Source of the DNA: Cohnella zeiphila
GTDB lineage: Bacteria; Bacillota; Bacilli; Paenibacillales; Paenibacillaceae
Direction of reading: 5' to 3'
Assembly: GCF_014212055.1 (NCBI RefSeq)
Contig: NZ_JACJVO010000002.1
Location: 62,001-126,000, forward strand
DNA length: 64,000 nt
A model generated the notes under the pieces. The model saw nothing but the letters and a program-made list of their open reading frames with translations, searched no databases and was not told the DNA's origin. Below are positions 34,261-43,905 of the stretch, piece by piece; position 1 is the first letter of the stretch; each line of letters starts with the position of its first letter. The position numbers and the translations under genes were made by a program.

Positions 34261-35004
34261 TTATCCGATCGACGACGGAACGCCCAGGCGGGCGAACACC
34301 CGATCGGCCGACCGAACGTGGCTCGGCCCGTTGTCCAGCGCGGCCGGACCGTGTCCCGGCAGGAGCGCCCGAAACGGCAAGGCCGCCAGCCTGGAGATGC
34401 TTGACGCCAACTGCTGCAGGTGAAAGTCGTGGGTGCTCAGCATGGAGATCTTGCCGCCGGTGAATACGGTATCCCCGCTGAACAGGAACGGAGAGCCGTC
34501 GCCGGCATCGAACAAATAGCTGGTATCGCTGGCGGAATGCCCCGGCGTATGCAGGACGGAAACGTCGTAACGCCCGATCCGCAGCGTCTGGCCGTCGTCC
34601 AGCGGCAGATCGACCCGGCAGGCTTCCCACCGATAATCCGGCGGGTAGAATCCCGCCGCGACCGCCTTCGGCAGATCGATCCGCTCTTCCTCGCCTCCTT
34701 CTAGCGCCGCCGCCGCTTCCCTCGGCAAGGCGACGCTAGCGCCGGTCGCCCGGCGTATGGCGGCCGCGCCGCCCGAATGATCGGCATGCAGATGCGTGAG
34801 CAGGAGGTGCGACACCCGGCCGGGTTCAAATCCGCAGACGGCGACGTTATCGAGCAGCGCGTCGGCGGAAAGGCCCGTGCCCGCGTCGATCAGGACGAGC
34901 GATGCTCCGGCATCCACCAGATAAGCGTTGCAGTCCGCCGGATGGGTCGCGTCGTAGCCGAGCTTGCCGCTGGCCGTCAAATAAACGTCGCGAAGCAGCC
35001 TCAT
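34261..35004 (-). CDS. Metallo-beta-lactamase-fold hydrolase
   Basis: A 247-residue protein with the dinuclear zinc signature THLHADH (about residue 80), a later His in LHTPGHSASD, an Asp in FSGDTVF and a final His in LLPGHGP. It belongs to the general glyoxalase-II/lactonase-like hydrolases. In this operon it could open a lactone made by the dehydrogenase two genes upstream; this is inference. The ATG at 35004 overlaps the RidA stop by 4 bases (ATGA), with GAAGGAG before it. The longer open frame to 35526 is a shadow. Confidence 0.85.
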   Translation of the reverse strand: MRLLRDVYLTASGKLGYDATHPADCNAYLVDAGASLVLIDAGTGLSADALLDNVAVCGFEPGRVSHLLLTHLHADHSGGAAAIRRATGASVALPREAAAALEGGEEERIDLPKAVAAGFYPPDYRWEACRVDLPLDDGQTLRIGRYDVSVLHTPGHSASDTSYLFDAGDGSPFLFSGDTVFTGGKISMLSTHDFHLQQLASSISRLAALPFRALLPGHGPAALDNGPSHVRSADRVFARLGVPSSIG

Positions 35005-35465
35005 GCCCGCTCCTTCACCTGTACGACCATCTCCAGCTCGACCGGCGCCCCGAACGGGAGTTCGCTCGCGCCGAGCGCCGCTCGGGCGTGACGGCCCGCT
35101 TCCCCGAATACCTCGATCAGCAGTTCGGAAGCTCCGTTGACCACGAGCGGATGCTCGCCGAAGCCGGGCGCCGAACGGACGTAGCCGATGACCCGGACGA
35201 TTCTCTCGACGCGGTCCAGCGTGCCGAGCACGGCTTCCATCTCGCCGATGCAGTTCAGCGCGGCGAGGCGAGCGGCCCGCTTGCCCGTCTCGATATCCAG
35301 CTCGGCTCCCAGCCTGCCGGCATACTGCATCTCGCCGTCGATCTCGGGCGTCTGCCCGGACAAATAAAGCAAGTTGCCCGCCTGTACGCCCGGCTCGAAC
35401 AAAAACCGGGGCTTTACGTCGGGAACCGTCAAACCAAGCTCCTTCAATCGGTCGTATGCGCTCAT
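35001..35465 (-). CDS. RidA-family imine/enamine deaminase
   Basis: A 154-residue member of the RidA/YjgF/UK114 family. GVQAGNLLYLSGQTPEIDG, the CIGEMEAVLGTLDRV helix, and the substrate-site Arg in HARAALGASELPFGAPVELE are present; Arg in that position holds the carboxylate of 2-imino acids. RidA proteins hydrolyse reactive enamines made by PLP-dependent eliminations, which fits the PLP enzyme encoded in the same operon. Starts and stops overlap on both sides (ATGA type), so it is tightly coupled. Confidence 0.9.
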   Translation of the reverse strand: MSAYDRLKELGLTVPDVKPRFLFEPGVQAGNLLYLSGQTPEIDGEMQYAGRLGAELDIETGKRAARLAALNCIGEMEAVLGTLDRVERIVRVIGYVRSAPGFGEHPLVVNGASELLIEVFGEAGRHARAALGASELPFGAPVELEMVVQVKERA

Positions 35466-36517
35466 CGCGATTCCCCTCCATCCAAATCAACGATTGTTTT
35501 GGCCGCGGCCGACCGTACGATCGCATCCGCGATCCGCGTGACGTGCACCGAGTCCGCCAGCGGCATTGTCCGGGACGGCCGCTCCTCGCGAATGGCTTCC
35601 ACGAAATCCGCCAGCTCCGAGGCGATCGCGCCGCCGACCCGATTCCCTTCGTCCGGCCACAGCGTCGTGTCCGGATGAAGCACCTCTTCCGGCGTCCAGA
35701 TGCCGAAGCCCGGGTGCGCCAATTGATAATAAGCGGTTCCCGTCTCCCCGATCACTTCGATGTGCGCGTCGATCGTCCCGTCCAGCTCCAGCGTCTCCAC
35801 CAGGTTGCGCGGCGCCGCCGCCGGCACCGCCCAGCTCGAATCGAGCGAAGCGACGACGCCGTTCTCGAACGTCAAGATGGCCGAGAACAGATCCGGATAC
35901 CGGTAGCCCTCCACCCGGCGCTCGAAAGCGGCGACTTCCACGCAACGGGCGTTCGCGTACCAAACGATCAAATCGAGCTCGTGAACGCCGGATTCGTAGA
36001 CGGGATGAATCCGGTTGCCGAACGCCTGGAACCAGCTGCGGCTGAAGTTGCGCTTGGCGCGGATCGCCGCGACCGCCCCCAGCTTGCCGGCATCGATCGA
36101 GCGCTTGATCATCCGGTAAGGCTGGCTGTAGCGGGAGATATTGCCGACGAGCACCTGCTTGCCGCTCTCCTCGCTCGCCCTCGCGATCTCCTCCGCTTCC
36201 GCGGCCGAGATGCAGAGCGGCTTTTCCACGATCACGTGCTTGCCGCGGCGCAGCGCGTGCAGAATGAGCGGCCCGTGCGTGGACTCGTCGCTGACAATGT
36301 CGACCGCGTCCACCCTCGGATCCTCGATCAGCCGCAGCGGATCCTCGTAACGGCCGTCCGGTCCGATGCCGAAACGGTTCGCCGCTTCCTCCAGCGCTTG
36401 CGAATCGATGTCCGCCAATGCGACCGTTTCGGCTCCGGGAATTTGCGCCAGCACCTTCAAGTGCAGCCGGCCGAACCGCCCGGCGCCGATCAAGCCGATC
36501 CGAACGGTTGCCGTCAT
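35462..36517 (-). CDS. Gfo/Idh/MocA-family sugar dehydrogenase
   Basis: A 351-residue NAD(P)-dependent dehydrogenase. The Rossmann start is RIGLIGAGRFGRLHLKVL, followed by the HVIVEKPLC motif with the catalytic-site Lys, and a C-terminal sheet domain. The pattern VYESGVHELDLIVWY with the active His is of the inositol 2-dehydrogenase type. Likely substrates are sugars, inositols or their acids. ATG 36517 follows AAGGAGGT at normal distance; the GTG at 36526 overlaps that site. It lies 49 bp behind the permease gene. Confidence 0.9.
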   Translation of the reverse strand: MTATVRIGLIGAGRFGRLHLKVLAQIPGAETVALADIDSQALEEAANRFGIGPDGRYEDPLRLIEDPRVDAVDIVSDESTHGPLILHALRRGKHVIVEKPLCISAAEAEEIARASEESGKQVLVGNISRYSQPYRMIKRSIDAGKLGAVAAIRAKRNFSRSWFQAFGNRIHPVYESGVHELDLIVWYANARCVEVAAFERRVEGYRYPDLFSAILTFENGVVASLDSSWAVPAAAPRNLVETLELDGTIDAHIEVIGETGTAYYQLAHPGFGIWTPEEVLHPDTTLWPDEGNRVGGAIASELADFVEAIREERPSRTMPLADSVHVTRIADAIVRSAAAKTIVDLDGGESR

Positions 36518-36566
36518 GCGTTCCACCTCCTTGAAATGGCCGGTCCGCCGGATGCACGGCAGCCCC

Positions 36567-37370
36567 TCACTTGACGGCCCCCGCCGTCAGGCCGCGGACG
36601 AAGAACTTGCCGACGAAGGCGAAGAATACGACAACCGGCAGAAGCGTCAGCACGGCGCCCGCCGTCGTCCAGCCCCAGCGGACCGTGTACTGCCCCATGA
36701 TCGCCTTCAGACCGACGGGCAGCGTGCGCAGCTCGTCCGAAGTGATCAAGACCGAGGCGAACGAATACTCCGTCCAGGAAGTGATGAACCCGTAAATGGC
36801 GATCGTGGCGATGCCCGGCCCGATCAGCGGCAGAATGACGGAGCCGAGCGTCCGCATCGGTCCCGCGCCGTCGATGGCGGCCGCTTCGTCGAGCGCCTTC
36901 GGCACCGAATCGAAGAAGCCCTGCATGAGCCAGATGGAGAACGGGGCGGCGAACGTCACGTTGATGATGATCAGAGCCCATAGCGTATCAACCAGATGAA
37001 GCGACGACATCAGCTGATAGACCGGCACGAGAAGCAGAATGCCCGGGAAAATGTACGTCGCCAGAATGAGGCGAAACACCAGATTGCGGCCGACGAACTT
37101 CATCCGGTAAATCGCGAACGACGCCGGGATGACGACCGCGACGGAGCAGACGAGCGTCGCCGCTGCGACCAGAATGCTGTTGAGCAGGTTGCGCTTGTAG
37201 GCGGTCTGCTCGATCAGCTGTTTGTAGTGGTCCAGCGTGAACGAGGTCGGGAAGAAGCCGGGCTTCAAGATTTGATCCGCCGGTTTGAAGGAGGAGCTGA
37301 TGACCCAGTAGAACGGAAATACGATAAGCAAAAACAGCAGTATGCCGACGATCCAACGTCCTGCTTTCAC
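36567..37370 (-). CDS. Sugar ABC importer permease (MalG type)
   Basis: A 267-residue inner permease with six membrane segments and the EAA loop DEAAAIDGAGPMRTLGSVIL, whose EAA-x3-G core meets the ATPase. The family is that of carbohydrate importers. It is coded 18 bp behind its MalF-type partner. No ATPase gene is in the operon, so a shared MsmX/UgpC-like ATPase is likely. Confidence 0.92.
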   Translation of the reverse strand: MKAGRWIVGILLFLLIVFPFYWVISSSFKPADQILKPGFFPTSFTLDHYKQLIEQTAYKRNLLNSILVAAATLVCSVAVVIPASFAIYRMKFVGRNLVFRLILATYIFPGILLLVPVYQLMSSLHLVDTLWALIIINVTFAAPFSIWLMQGFFDSVPKALDEAAAIDGAGPMRTLGSVILPLIGPGIATIAIYGFITSWTEYSFASVLITSDELRTLPVGLKAIMGQYTVRWGWTTAGAVLTLLPVVVFFAFVGKFFVRGLTAGAVK

Positions 37371-37388
37371 GTTTGTCTCCTCCTCTCC

Positions 37389-38279
37389 CTACTCGTCCTT
37401 GGGCGAGCCGAATTTGATGAACACCGTGACGAACACGAGAAGCAAGAACGCCGTCACGATCGAAGCCGCGGACGCCTGTCCGATATGGAAGTTCTCGAAC
37501 GCCGTCTGATAGACGAAAAGCGGAACGGTCGTCGTCGCGCCAGCGGGACCCCCGCCGGTCAGAATCTCGATTAGGTCGAACACGTTGAACGACCAGAGCG
37601 TGCCGACGAGACCGAGCGCGAACATGATCTTGCCGAGCGACGGGAACGTGATCGTCCAGAACTGCGTCCACTTGCTCGCGCCGTCGACGTCTGCCGCCTC
37701 GTACATCTCCTTGTCGATAATCGTCAGGCCGGCCAGCACGATGATGGTCATGAACGGGAACCAGTGCCATGTATTGATGAAGATCAGGATCGGCATCGAC
37801 CAGACCGAATCCCCGATCAGGTTGATCGGCTTATCGAGTAGTCCCATCGAGATGAGCGCATGGTTGAAAATCCCGTAGGAGCCGTTGAAAATCCACTGCC
37901 AGAAAATCGCGACGACGATCGTCGGAATGATCCAAGGAATGATCATCCAGGTGCGGAAAAACTGGGCGATACGGCTCGAACGGTTCAGCAGCAGCGCCGT
38001 CAGGAACGCCAGCACGCTCTGCAGCAGGCTGTTGCCGATGACCCAGTAAAGGCTCTTGCCCCAGGCCGTCCAATAACCTTGGGAGCTCAGCACCGTCTTG
38101 TAGTTGTCCACGCCGACGAAGCTGCCTTTCGTGCCGACAAAACCGGTGTTGTAGAAGCTCTCTTTGATCACGTTGCCGAGCGGCCAGAAGATCGTGGCTA
38201 GAATCCAGATGATGATCGGAGCGACCAGCGCATAAGGCAGCAGCTTGGTCCAGCCGGAACGCTTCCCCGCGAACTCCAT
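37389..38279 (-). CDS. Sugar ABC importer permease (MalF type)
   Basis: A 296-residue permease with six membrane segments and the EAA loop YEAADVDGASKWTQFWTITF. With the next gene it forms the membrane channel of the importer whose binding protein is encoded just upstream. Extracellular loop residues of about 50 after the first segment are typical for the short Gram-positive MalF form. Confidence 0.92.
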   Translation of the reverse strand: MEFAGKRSGWTKLLPYALVAPIIIWILATIFWPLGNVIKESFYNTGFVGTKGSFVGVDNYKTVLSSQGYWTAWGKSLYWVIGNSLLQSVLAFLTALLLNRSSRIAQFFRTWMIIPWIIPTIVVAIFWQWIFNGSYGIFNHALISMGLLDKPINLIGDSVWSMPILIFINTWHWFPFMTIIVLAGLTIIDKEMYEAADVDGASKWTQFWTITFPSLGKIMFALGLVGTLWSFNVFDLIEILTGGGPAGATTTVPLFVYQTAFENFHIGQASAASIVTAFLLLVFVTVFIKFGSPKDE

Positions 38280-38357
38280 GATTTGTTCCCCCTCATGGGA
38301 AGCGGACGGGGGACTCCCGCCCGCTTCCGGTAGCCGTCTAAACTTGCCTCAACCGCG

Positions 38358-39740
38358 TTACTTGACCGCGCTCTCCATCTGGGATTGTCCCCAAGCGACT
38401 GCGTCGGCTGCGGACATTCCCTTGGAAGTGATCTGCTCCAGTGTCTGCGCCAGGTAGTTCGGACCGGAGATCTGGCCGATCTTGCCGGCGACGCCGTTCG
38501 TGAAGCCGAAAAGTTGGCCCTTCTTCGAAGCGTCGAGAAGCACTTGCACTTGATCCTTGTACTTCGTGATAACCGGGTCGTTCCAGAAGCTGCTGCCTTC
38601 TGCGGCGCCGTCTTCGGTCACCGGCAGGAACAGACCCGGCTCTGCGTTCAGGAAGTTGCCGTAGTTGGACGGATCGTACAGGAAGTCGAAAAATTTCTGG
38701 ATGGCTTCTTGCTTCTTTGCGTCCTTCGTAAGCATCATGATGGCGTTGGAATAGTAAATGCTGCCCTCTTCTCCGCCGCTGGCCACCGGCATCGGCGCGA
38801 TACCGAGATCGCTTGCGGGACGTCCCGATTCCGATTCGAACGTGGACAGATACTGTCCTTTCTCGATCGCCATGGCCGCCGTTCCGGCGTTGAACTGCGC
38901 CTGCGGCTCGCCCCACGTGTACGTGTTGCTGTCCGCGGGGGAATCTTTCAGCAATTTCGCGTACGTCTCGTAAGCTTTGACCGTTTTATCATTGTTGAAG
39001 GTGACCTTGTTGCTTCCGTCGATAATATCCTTGGCCCCCGCCGTTACGAGGAAGCTGTACAGCACCTGGTCGGTCGCCATCGATTTGGAGGCGGGCAGCG
39101 CGATGCCGTACTGACTGCCCTTGGTCAGCTTGTCTGCCGCCGCCGTCAGCTCATCCCATGTCTTCGGCGGAGCAATGCCGGCTGCGTCGAGCAGATCTTT
39201 GCGGTACCAGAGCACCTGCACCATTCCATAGGCAGGCACGGCCCACGTATGATCGTCATATTGATAAGGCGTTACCGCAGATTGGAGAAAATGATGCTTC
39301 TCGTCAAGAGACTTGACGATGTCGTCGACCGGCTGCACGACGCCGAGCTGCTTGATGACGGTCGTATAGTCGGGGATGGTGAACAGCAGATCGGGACCGT
39401 TGCCGGACTGGATCGCCGCCGGGAACTTCGTGTAGGCGTCGTCCCAGCTTTGGACTTTGGCCGTCACCTTGATGTCCGGATTGGCCTTGTTGAACTGATC
39501 GATCACTTCATTGATCCGCTTCACGCGGTTCGGCGGTTCCTCCATGTGCCACAGCGTAATTTGCGTCACGCCGCCGGAGCTTTCCGAGCTTCCCGCGCTC
39601 GCCGAGCTGCCGGCGCTTGCGGAACCGGACGCCGGCGCGCTTGCCGCGCCGTTGCCGGAGTTGCTCGAAGAACAGCCGGCCAGAATCATTTGCGAAGCGA
39701 GTAGAGCGGAACCGACAATGTACCAATTTTTTTTGCGCAT
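38358..39740 (-). CDS. Sugar ABC importer substrate-binding lipoprotein
   Basis: A 460-residue lipoprotein with lipobox MILAGC (Cys23) and a Gly/Ala/Ser-rich spacer to about residue 60. The binding fold follows: TQITLWHMEEPP, DLLFTIPDY, TWDELTAAADKL and a hinge strand KEAIQKFFDFLYDP-like helix. ATG 39740 is used because GAAAGAGGG lies before it; the ATG at 39761 would place that site inside the gene. The sequence does not reveal the ligand. It is followed by both permeases, forming a complete importer apart from the ATPase. Confidence 0.92.
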   Translation of the reverse strand: MRKKNWYIVGSALLASQMILAGCSSSNSGNGAASAPASGSASAGSSASAGSSESSGGVTQITLWHMEEPPNRVKRINEVIDQFNKANPDIKVTAKVQSWDDAYTKFPAAIQSGNGPDLLFTIPDYTTVIKQLGVVQPVDDIVKSLDEKHHFLQSAVTPYQYDDHTWAVPAYGMVQVLWYRKDLLDAAGIAPPKTWDELTAAADKLTKGSQYGIALPASKSMATDQVLYSFLVTAGAKDIIDGSNKVTFNNDKTVKAYETYAKLLKDSPADSNTYTWGEPQAQFNAGTAAMAIEKGQYLSTFESESGRPASDLGIAPMPVASGGEEGSIYYSNAIMMLTKDAKKQEAIQKFFDFLYDPSNYGNFLNAEPGLFLPVTEDGAAEGSSFWNDPVITKYKDQVQVLLDASKKGQLFGFTNGVAGKIGQISGPNYLAQTLEQITSKGMSAADAVAWGQSQMESAVK

Positions 39741-39761
39741 TTTCTTTTTCCCTCTTTCCAT

Positions 39762-40949
39762 TTATATAGTTGTCGCGGTCAAGTCCTTGACGCCATGACC
39801 GGTTACGACCGATACGATGGATTGCCCTTCCTGTAGCAGCCCCCGCTCCCGGAGCCTGGAGACGGCGGCGACGGCCGTGGCCGCGGACGTCTCGACGAGC
39901 AGTCCTTCCTCCGCGGCAAGCCGCTCGCGGAATCGGACGATCTCTTCCTCCCCGATGGCCACCGCGGCGCCGCCCGATTCGCGGATCGTCCGCAGCGTCC
40001 GCGCGCCGTCCGCCGGATACGTCGTCAGCGGATCGGCGATGCCGGAAGCGACCGTGCGCGGCGCGTCCCACGGTCGGACCTGATCGTCTTCGTTCTCGAA
40101 GGCCCGGACGATGGGCGCGCAGCCTTGGGCCTGTACCCCGACCATGCGGGGAAGGCTGCCCGCGAGCCCTGCCGCCTTCAACTCCCGAAACCCTTTGTAG
40201 CAGGCGTCGAGCAATGGGCCGGCGCCGACCGGAATTGCTATCCAGTCGGGTACGCCGCCCAGCTCCGCGAAAATCTCGTAAGCGACCGTTTTGTTGCCTT
40301 CGATAGAGTAAGGATTTAAATAAGTGGAGGTAAGGTTAAAAGCGCCTCGCCGGACCGACTCCCCGCCCGCTTCGGCATAAGCGTCTCCATAATTTCCCTC
40401 GACGATGCGGAGTTCGGCCCCGAATGCCCGAATGATTCGCAGCTTCTCGTCCGGCGTGCCGGCCGGCACATAGACGCTGCACGGCAGCCCTGCCCGGGCC
40501 GCATAGGCCGCCGCCGCGACGCCGGTATTGCCCGTCGAAGCGCAAACGACGCTCCCGAGCCCCAAATCCTTCGCCGCGTTGACCGCGACCGACTGAGCCC
40601 GATCCTTGAACGACAGGGTCGGATTGACCGTCTCGTTTTTGATCCAAAAATTTTCAATATTCAAATTTTTCAAAATAGAGTGACTTTTAATCAGCGGCGT
40701 GCTCCCTTCGCCGAGCGTGATCGGCTCGCGCCGGGCCCGCACGGGTAGCAGCTCGCGATACTTCCAGATGCCGCGCTCTTTCCGGCCGATCCAATCCCGG
40801 ATCGAGACGGTTTGGCGGAAGCGCTCGTAATCATAGCGGGCGTCCAAGCTGCCTCCGCACTCGGGACATTGATAGACGAGCCCGGGAGGATGGCGGCGTC
40901 CGCATTGCGTGCATTCGAATCCGATGAAAATAGAGATCTCTCCTTTCAT
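39762..40949 (-). CDS. Threonine-synthase-like PLP enzyme
   Basis: The product has 395 residues. An N-terminal zinc-ribbon of two CxxC pairs (CTQC-x11-CPEC) is followed by a fold-type II PLP domain with the Schiff-base lysine in TLSFKDRA and the phosphate-side VCASTGNTGVAAAAY loop. The ribbon plus this core is typical of threonine synthase (O-phosphohomoserine to threonine). Here it sits inside a sugar-uptake operon and beside a RidA gene, so a degradative beta-elimination or replacement on another amino acid is equally possible. Its start overlaps the M20 stop by one base. Confidence 0.85.
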   Translation of the reverse strand: MKGEISIFIGFECTQCGRRHPPGLVYQCPECGGSLDARYDYERFRQTVSIRDWIGRKERGIWKYRELLPVRARREPITLGEGSTPLIKSHSILKNLNIENFWIKNETVNPTLSFKDRAQSVAVNAAKDLGLGSVVCASTGNTGVAAAAYAARAGLPCSVYVPAGTPDEKLRIIRAFGAELRIVEGNYGDAYAEAGGESVRRGAFNLTSTYLNPYSIEGNKTVAYEIFAELGGVPDWIAIPVGAGPLLDACYKGFRELKAAGLAGSLPRMVGVQAQGCAPIVRAFENEDDQVRPWDAPRTVASGIADPLTTYPADGARTLRTIRESGGAAVAIGEEEIVRFRERLAAEEGLLVETSAATAVAAVSRLRERGLLQEGQSIVSVVTGHGVKDLTATTI

Positions 40950-42130
40950 CAGGAGACTCCGTTAAGCCGTAGAACCGCGAGGGCGTATAAGCGAAAAGCT
41001 TGTTCGAGCTGTTCCCGCTCCACGTACTCTTCGTCCGAATGAGCTTGCTCGATTCGGCCGGGCCCGCAGACGACCGCCTCCGTGCCGGTGGAGCGGATGA
41101 GCGCGCCGTCGGTCCAGAACGGCAGGCCGACCGGCTCGGCTTGCAAGCCGATCTGCCCGGCTGCATCCGCGAGAGCCCGGACGATGCCGCTGTCCGGCGA
41201 GGTGTCGAGCGCTTCGTGCGGAACGCCGTGGAAGTTGTCCATCTGCTCCGCCCGGGCGTTCCAGCCGGCGACGCCTTCGCCCGCTTCCGCCAGCGTCCCG
41301 CGCAGCTCCGCGAGCGCGGAATCGGCCGACTCGCCCGGAAGAAGGCGGCGCTCGAAGCGGACGGTGCAGCTGCCGGGCACGATGACCGGCCTCGTTCCGC
41401 CTTCGATCATCCCGACGTTGATCGTCGGCGATCCTAGCAGCGGATGAGATCTTCGCTTCAGCTCGGGAATGTAGCTTCGCTGCAGGAGCTCGATCCATCT
41501 GCTGGCGTGGTAGACGGCGTTGACGCCCGACTCGGGCACGCTGCCGTGCACGGATTTGCCTTCGAACGCCGCTTCGTACCAGGCGACTCCCTTGTGGGCG
41601 ATGCCGATCCGCAGCTCCGTCGGCTCTCCGACGATCGCGTAATCGGCCGGACGTCCTTGCGCCGCCAGCCGGAACGCGCCCGGGCTGTACGACTCTTCGC
41701 CTACTGTCGCCGCAAGCAGAATGTCGCCGCCGAGCGGAATGCCGGCGCGGCGGAATGCCTTAAGGACGCCGGCCATGACAGCCAGCGCGCCCTTCATGTC
41801 CACGCTGCCGCGACCGTATATTTTCCCGTCCCGCACGAAAGGCTCGAATGCCAAATTCATACCATACTTTGGTACCGTATCCAGATGGCCATTGAAAAGA
41901 AGAGAGGGGCCCGTCCCGCATCCGGGGATGCGGGCGGTCAGATTGAAGCGTCCGGGAAGCACTTCGTCCCATTCGCAAGGAATGCCGGCCGCCTCCAGAT
42001 CGTCCGCGAGCGCCCGGGCGGCGGGCAGCTCCTGATCCGCACTGTCCGCATGGCTCTCCGCGCGGATCAGCCGCGTCAAGAGCTCCTCGGTCTCTCGAGG
42101 CGGGACGGCCTCCAGCAGCCGTTCGATCAC
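40949..42130 (-). CDS. M20-family deacylase/peptidase (ArgE/DapE type)
   Basis: A 393-residue zinc hydrolase. LLFNGHLDTVP holds the first metal His and Asp, GRGSVDMKG the bridging Asp, TVGEES the catalytic Glu pair, and HSDEEYVE the last His. A dimerisation domain (about residues 180-290) is present. The family removes acyl groups from amino acids or cleaves dipeptides. GTG 42130 overlaps the previous stop (GTGA). The longer upstream open frame is a shadow. In this operon it may deacylate the amino acid part of the imported compound. Confidence 0.9.
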   Translation of the reverse strand: MIERLLEAVPPRETEELLTRLIRAESHADSADQELPAARALADDLEAAGIPCEWDEVLPGRFNLTARIPGCGTGPSLLFNGHLDTVPKYGMNLAFEPFVRDGKIYGRGSVDMKGALAVMAGVLKAFRRAGIPLGGDILLAATVGEESYSPGAFRLAAQGRPADYAIVGEPTELRIGIAHKGVAWYEAAFEGKSVHGSVPESGVNAVYHASRWIELLQRSYIPELKRRSHPLLGSPTINVGMIEGGTRPVIVPGSCTVRFERRLLPGESADSALAELRGTLAEAGEGVAGWNARAEQMDNFHGVPHEALDTSPDSGIVRALADAAGQIGLQAEPVGLPFWTDGALIRSTGTEAVVCGPGRIEQAHSDEEYVEREQLEQAFRLYALAVLRLNGVS

Positions 42131-43074
42131 CTGGCCTTGCCCCAGCCGAATTCTTCGAGATATTCGAGCGCCTCTTCGGCGACCCGGTCGAAGTCGGCGA
42201 GACCGATCCCGGACGGCTCTCCGACGCCGTACAGGCCGCCGGCCTGCCAAGCTTCCCACTCGACGGAGTTGTAATGCTTGTACCCCGTCTCCTTGAGGGC
42301 GTCGGCCATCTCGCGGAAGTCGGCATAGCCGCCGCCGAACCAGACGTGCTGGGACTGCATGATGTTCGGGAAGCCGACCTCGTCCTTCACATGGGTTACC
42401 TTGATCCGGTCGCCCAGCTTCAGAATCGCGTCGCGGATCGGCATGCGCGGCTTCACCGTCGTGTAGAACGTGCCGACGTCGACGCAGCAGTAAACGTTCG
42501 GCCGATCGACCAGCTCGAGCAGCTTCAGCATCGCGTCCACGCTGTTGATGATCGTGCCCTGGATCAGCTCGATGCTGACGTCGATGCCCTTGCCCGCCGC
42601 GTAGTCGGCCACCTCGCGGGTGGCGGAGACGACTTGGTTCCAAACTTCCTTGCGGGTCATCAGGTTATAGAGCGGCGGATCGTAGTAGCCGTCGCCGACC
42701 AGCGTGACGACCGTCTCGGCGCCCATGTCCGCGGCGGAGTCGATCGCCCGCTTGAACTTGGCGATGCCGTTCTCCCGGTCGAAGTAGCGCGGAGAGACGA
42801 ACGTCGTATGGCAACCGATCGAAGAGAACGCCAGACCGGTCTCGTCCATCGCTTTCTTGACCTTGACCACGGCGTCGTCATATTCGTGCGGCCGCAGCTC
42901 CATAATCTTCGGGAAAATGACGTCGAACCCTTCATACCCGTATCCGGCAATCTGGCGAACGCACCAGTCGAGGGGCTTGTCTCCCCAAGAGTTCCAAGCC
43001 GGCCCGCAAATTTCGAGCCTCCCCCACGGCATGTTCGGCCAAATCTCGAAAGACATTTTCAGATGCTGGCTCAT
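42127..43074 (-). CDS. Sugar phosphate isomerase/epimerase (TIM barrel)
   Basis: The product has 315 residues. It has the xylose-isomerase-like TIM barrel: SFEIWPNMPWGR, FDVIFPKIMEL, a central ISIELIQG-type metal Glu (SIELIQGTIIN), NVYCCVDVGTFYTT and KVTHVKDEVGFPN with metal-binding Asp/His, ending in SVEWE. Such enzymes epimerise or dehydrate sugars, inositols and their keto forms. Second gene of the operon, 22 bp behind the repressor gene. Confidence 0.88.
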   Translation of the reverse strand: MSQHLKMSFEIWPNMPWGRLEICGPAWNSWGDKPLDWCVRQIAGYGYEGFDVIFPKIMELRPHEYDDAVVKVKKAMDETGLAFSSIGCHTTFVSPRYFDRENGIAKFKRAIDSAADMGAETVVTLVGDGYYDPPLYNLMTRKEVWNQVVSATREVADYAAGKGIDVSIELIQGTIINSVDAMLKLLELVDRPNVYCCVDVGTFYTTVKPRMPIRDAILKLGDRIKVTHVKDEVGFPNIMQSQHVWFGGGYADFREMADALKETGYKHYNSVEWEAWQAGGLYGVGEPSGIGLADFDRVAEEALEYLEEFGWGKAR

Positions 43075-43096
43075 TCGCTTCTCCTCCTGGCGGATT

Positions 43097-43843
43097 CTAG
43101 ATGTTCATTTCGATCGAGAACTTGTAGCGGTCGCCCCGATAGAGCGATTTGACATATTCGACCGGCGTCGGCTTATTCTCTCCGTACGTCACGCGCTCGA
43201 TCAGCATGACGGCGTCGCCGCCGTTCACTTCGAGGTAGTGGGCTTCGGACGGCGTCACGTAGGTGATCTCGATCGTCTGTTGAGCCCGCGTCAGCTTCAG
43301 CCCGCACTTCTCCTCCAACGTGCCGTACAGCGACTTGTCCTCCATGTTGAGCCCGACGATCGGCTCCGCCCACTTGTGAACCAAGTAACTCTTCTCCAGC
43401 GCCATCGGTTCTCCGTCCCCGGTGCGGATCCGGACCATCTCGATGACCGATTCGCCTTCGGGAATTTGCAGCCGCTGGGCGACGCTCCCTGTCGCCGGAA
43501 TGACCTCCATGCTCAGAAAGCGGGCGCCGGGCTGCATGCCCCGATTCACCATGTCCGACGTAAAATTGCTGAGCTTCGTCAGCGGCTGTTCGATCTTGCG
43601 CTTGGAGACGAACGTGCCGACTCCCCGCTGGCGCTGAAGCAGTCCCTCCTGCACCAGCTCGTTGATCGCCTGGCGCACCGTCATCCGGTTGATCTCGAAC
43701 AGCTCCGAGAGCTCCCTCTCCGACGGGATCAGATCGTCCACTTGATAGCGGCCGGTCTCGATCTGCTTCTTCAAATGTTCTTTGAGCTGGTAGTAGAGAG
43801 GAACGACGCTCATCTTGTCGATCGCGTCTTTGAGGTCCGTCAT
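43097..43843 (-). CDS. GntR/HutC-family transcriptional regulator
   Basis: A 248-residue repressor: winged helix-turn-helix at about residues 10-78 (PSERELSELFEINRMTVRQA) and a UTRA ligand domain from about residue 95 to the end, with the EMVRIRTGDGEPMALE and ATGSVAQRL segments. HutC-type members sense small sugars or acids, often phosphosugars such as GlcN-6-P. It is the first gene of the 12-gene operon and lies directly behind a strong promoter with a dre-like operator, so self-repression is likely. Confidence 0.92.
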   Translation of the reverse strand: MTDLKDAIDKMSVVPLYYQLKEHLKKQIETGRYQVDDLIPSERELSELFEINRMTVRQAINELVQEGLLQRQRGVGTFVSKRKIEQPLTKLSNFTSDMVNRGMQPGARFLSMEVIPATGSVAQRLQIPEGESVIEMVRIRTGDGEPMALEKSYLVHKWAEPIVGLNMEDKSLYGTLEEKCGLKLTRAQQTIEITYVTPSEAHYLEVNGGDAVMLIERVTYGENKPTPVEYVKSLYRGDRYKFSIEMNI

Positions 43844-43879
43844 CTCTCCTTCTCCCTTTCAGTTTTGATATAGTCATGT

Positions 43880-43895
43880 AGTTGTCTATACCAGT
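43880..43895 (-). promoter_or_regulatory. Operator for the GntR/HutC regulator (dre-like)
   Basis: ACTGGTATAGACAACT, read leftward, resembles the dre sites (ACTGG-T-x-TAGAC-x-ACT) bound by NagR/DasR-type HutC proteins. It begins 10 bases after the -10 box, so a bound repressor would block the transcription start. Left of it, TATAGTCA and TGTCTATA give a second partial dyad. Confidence 0.6.
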
Positions 43896-43905
43896 TGATG
43901 TGTTC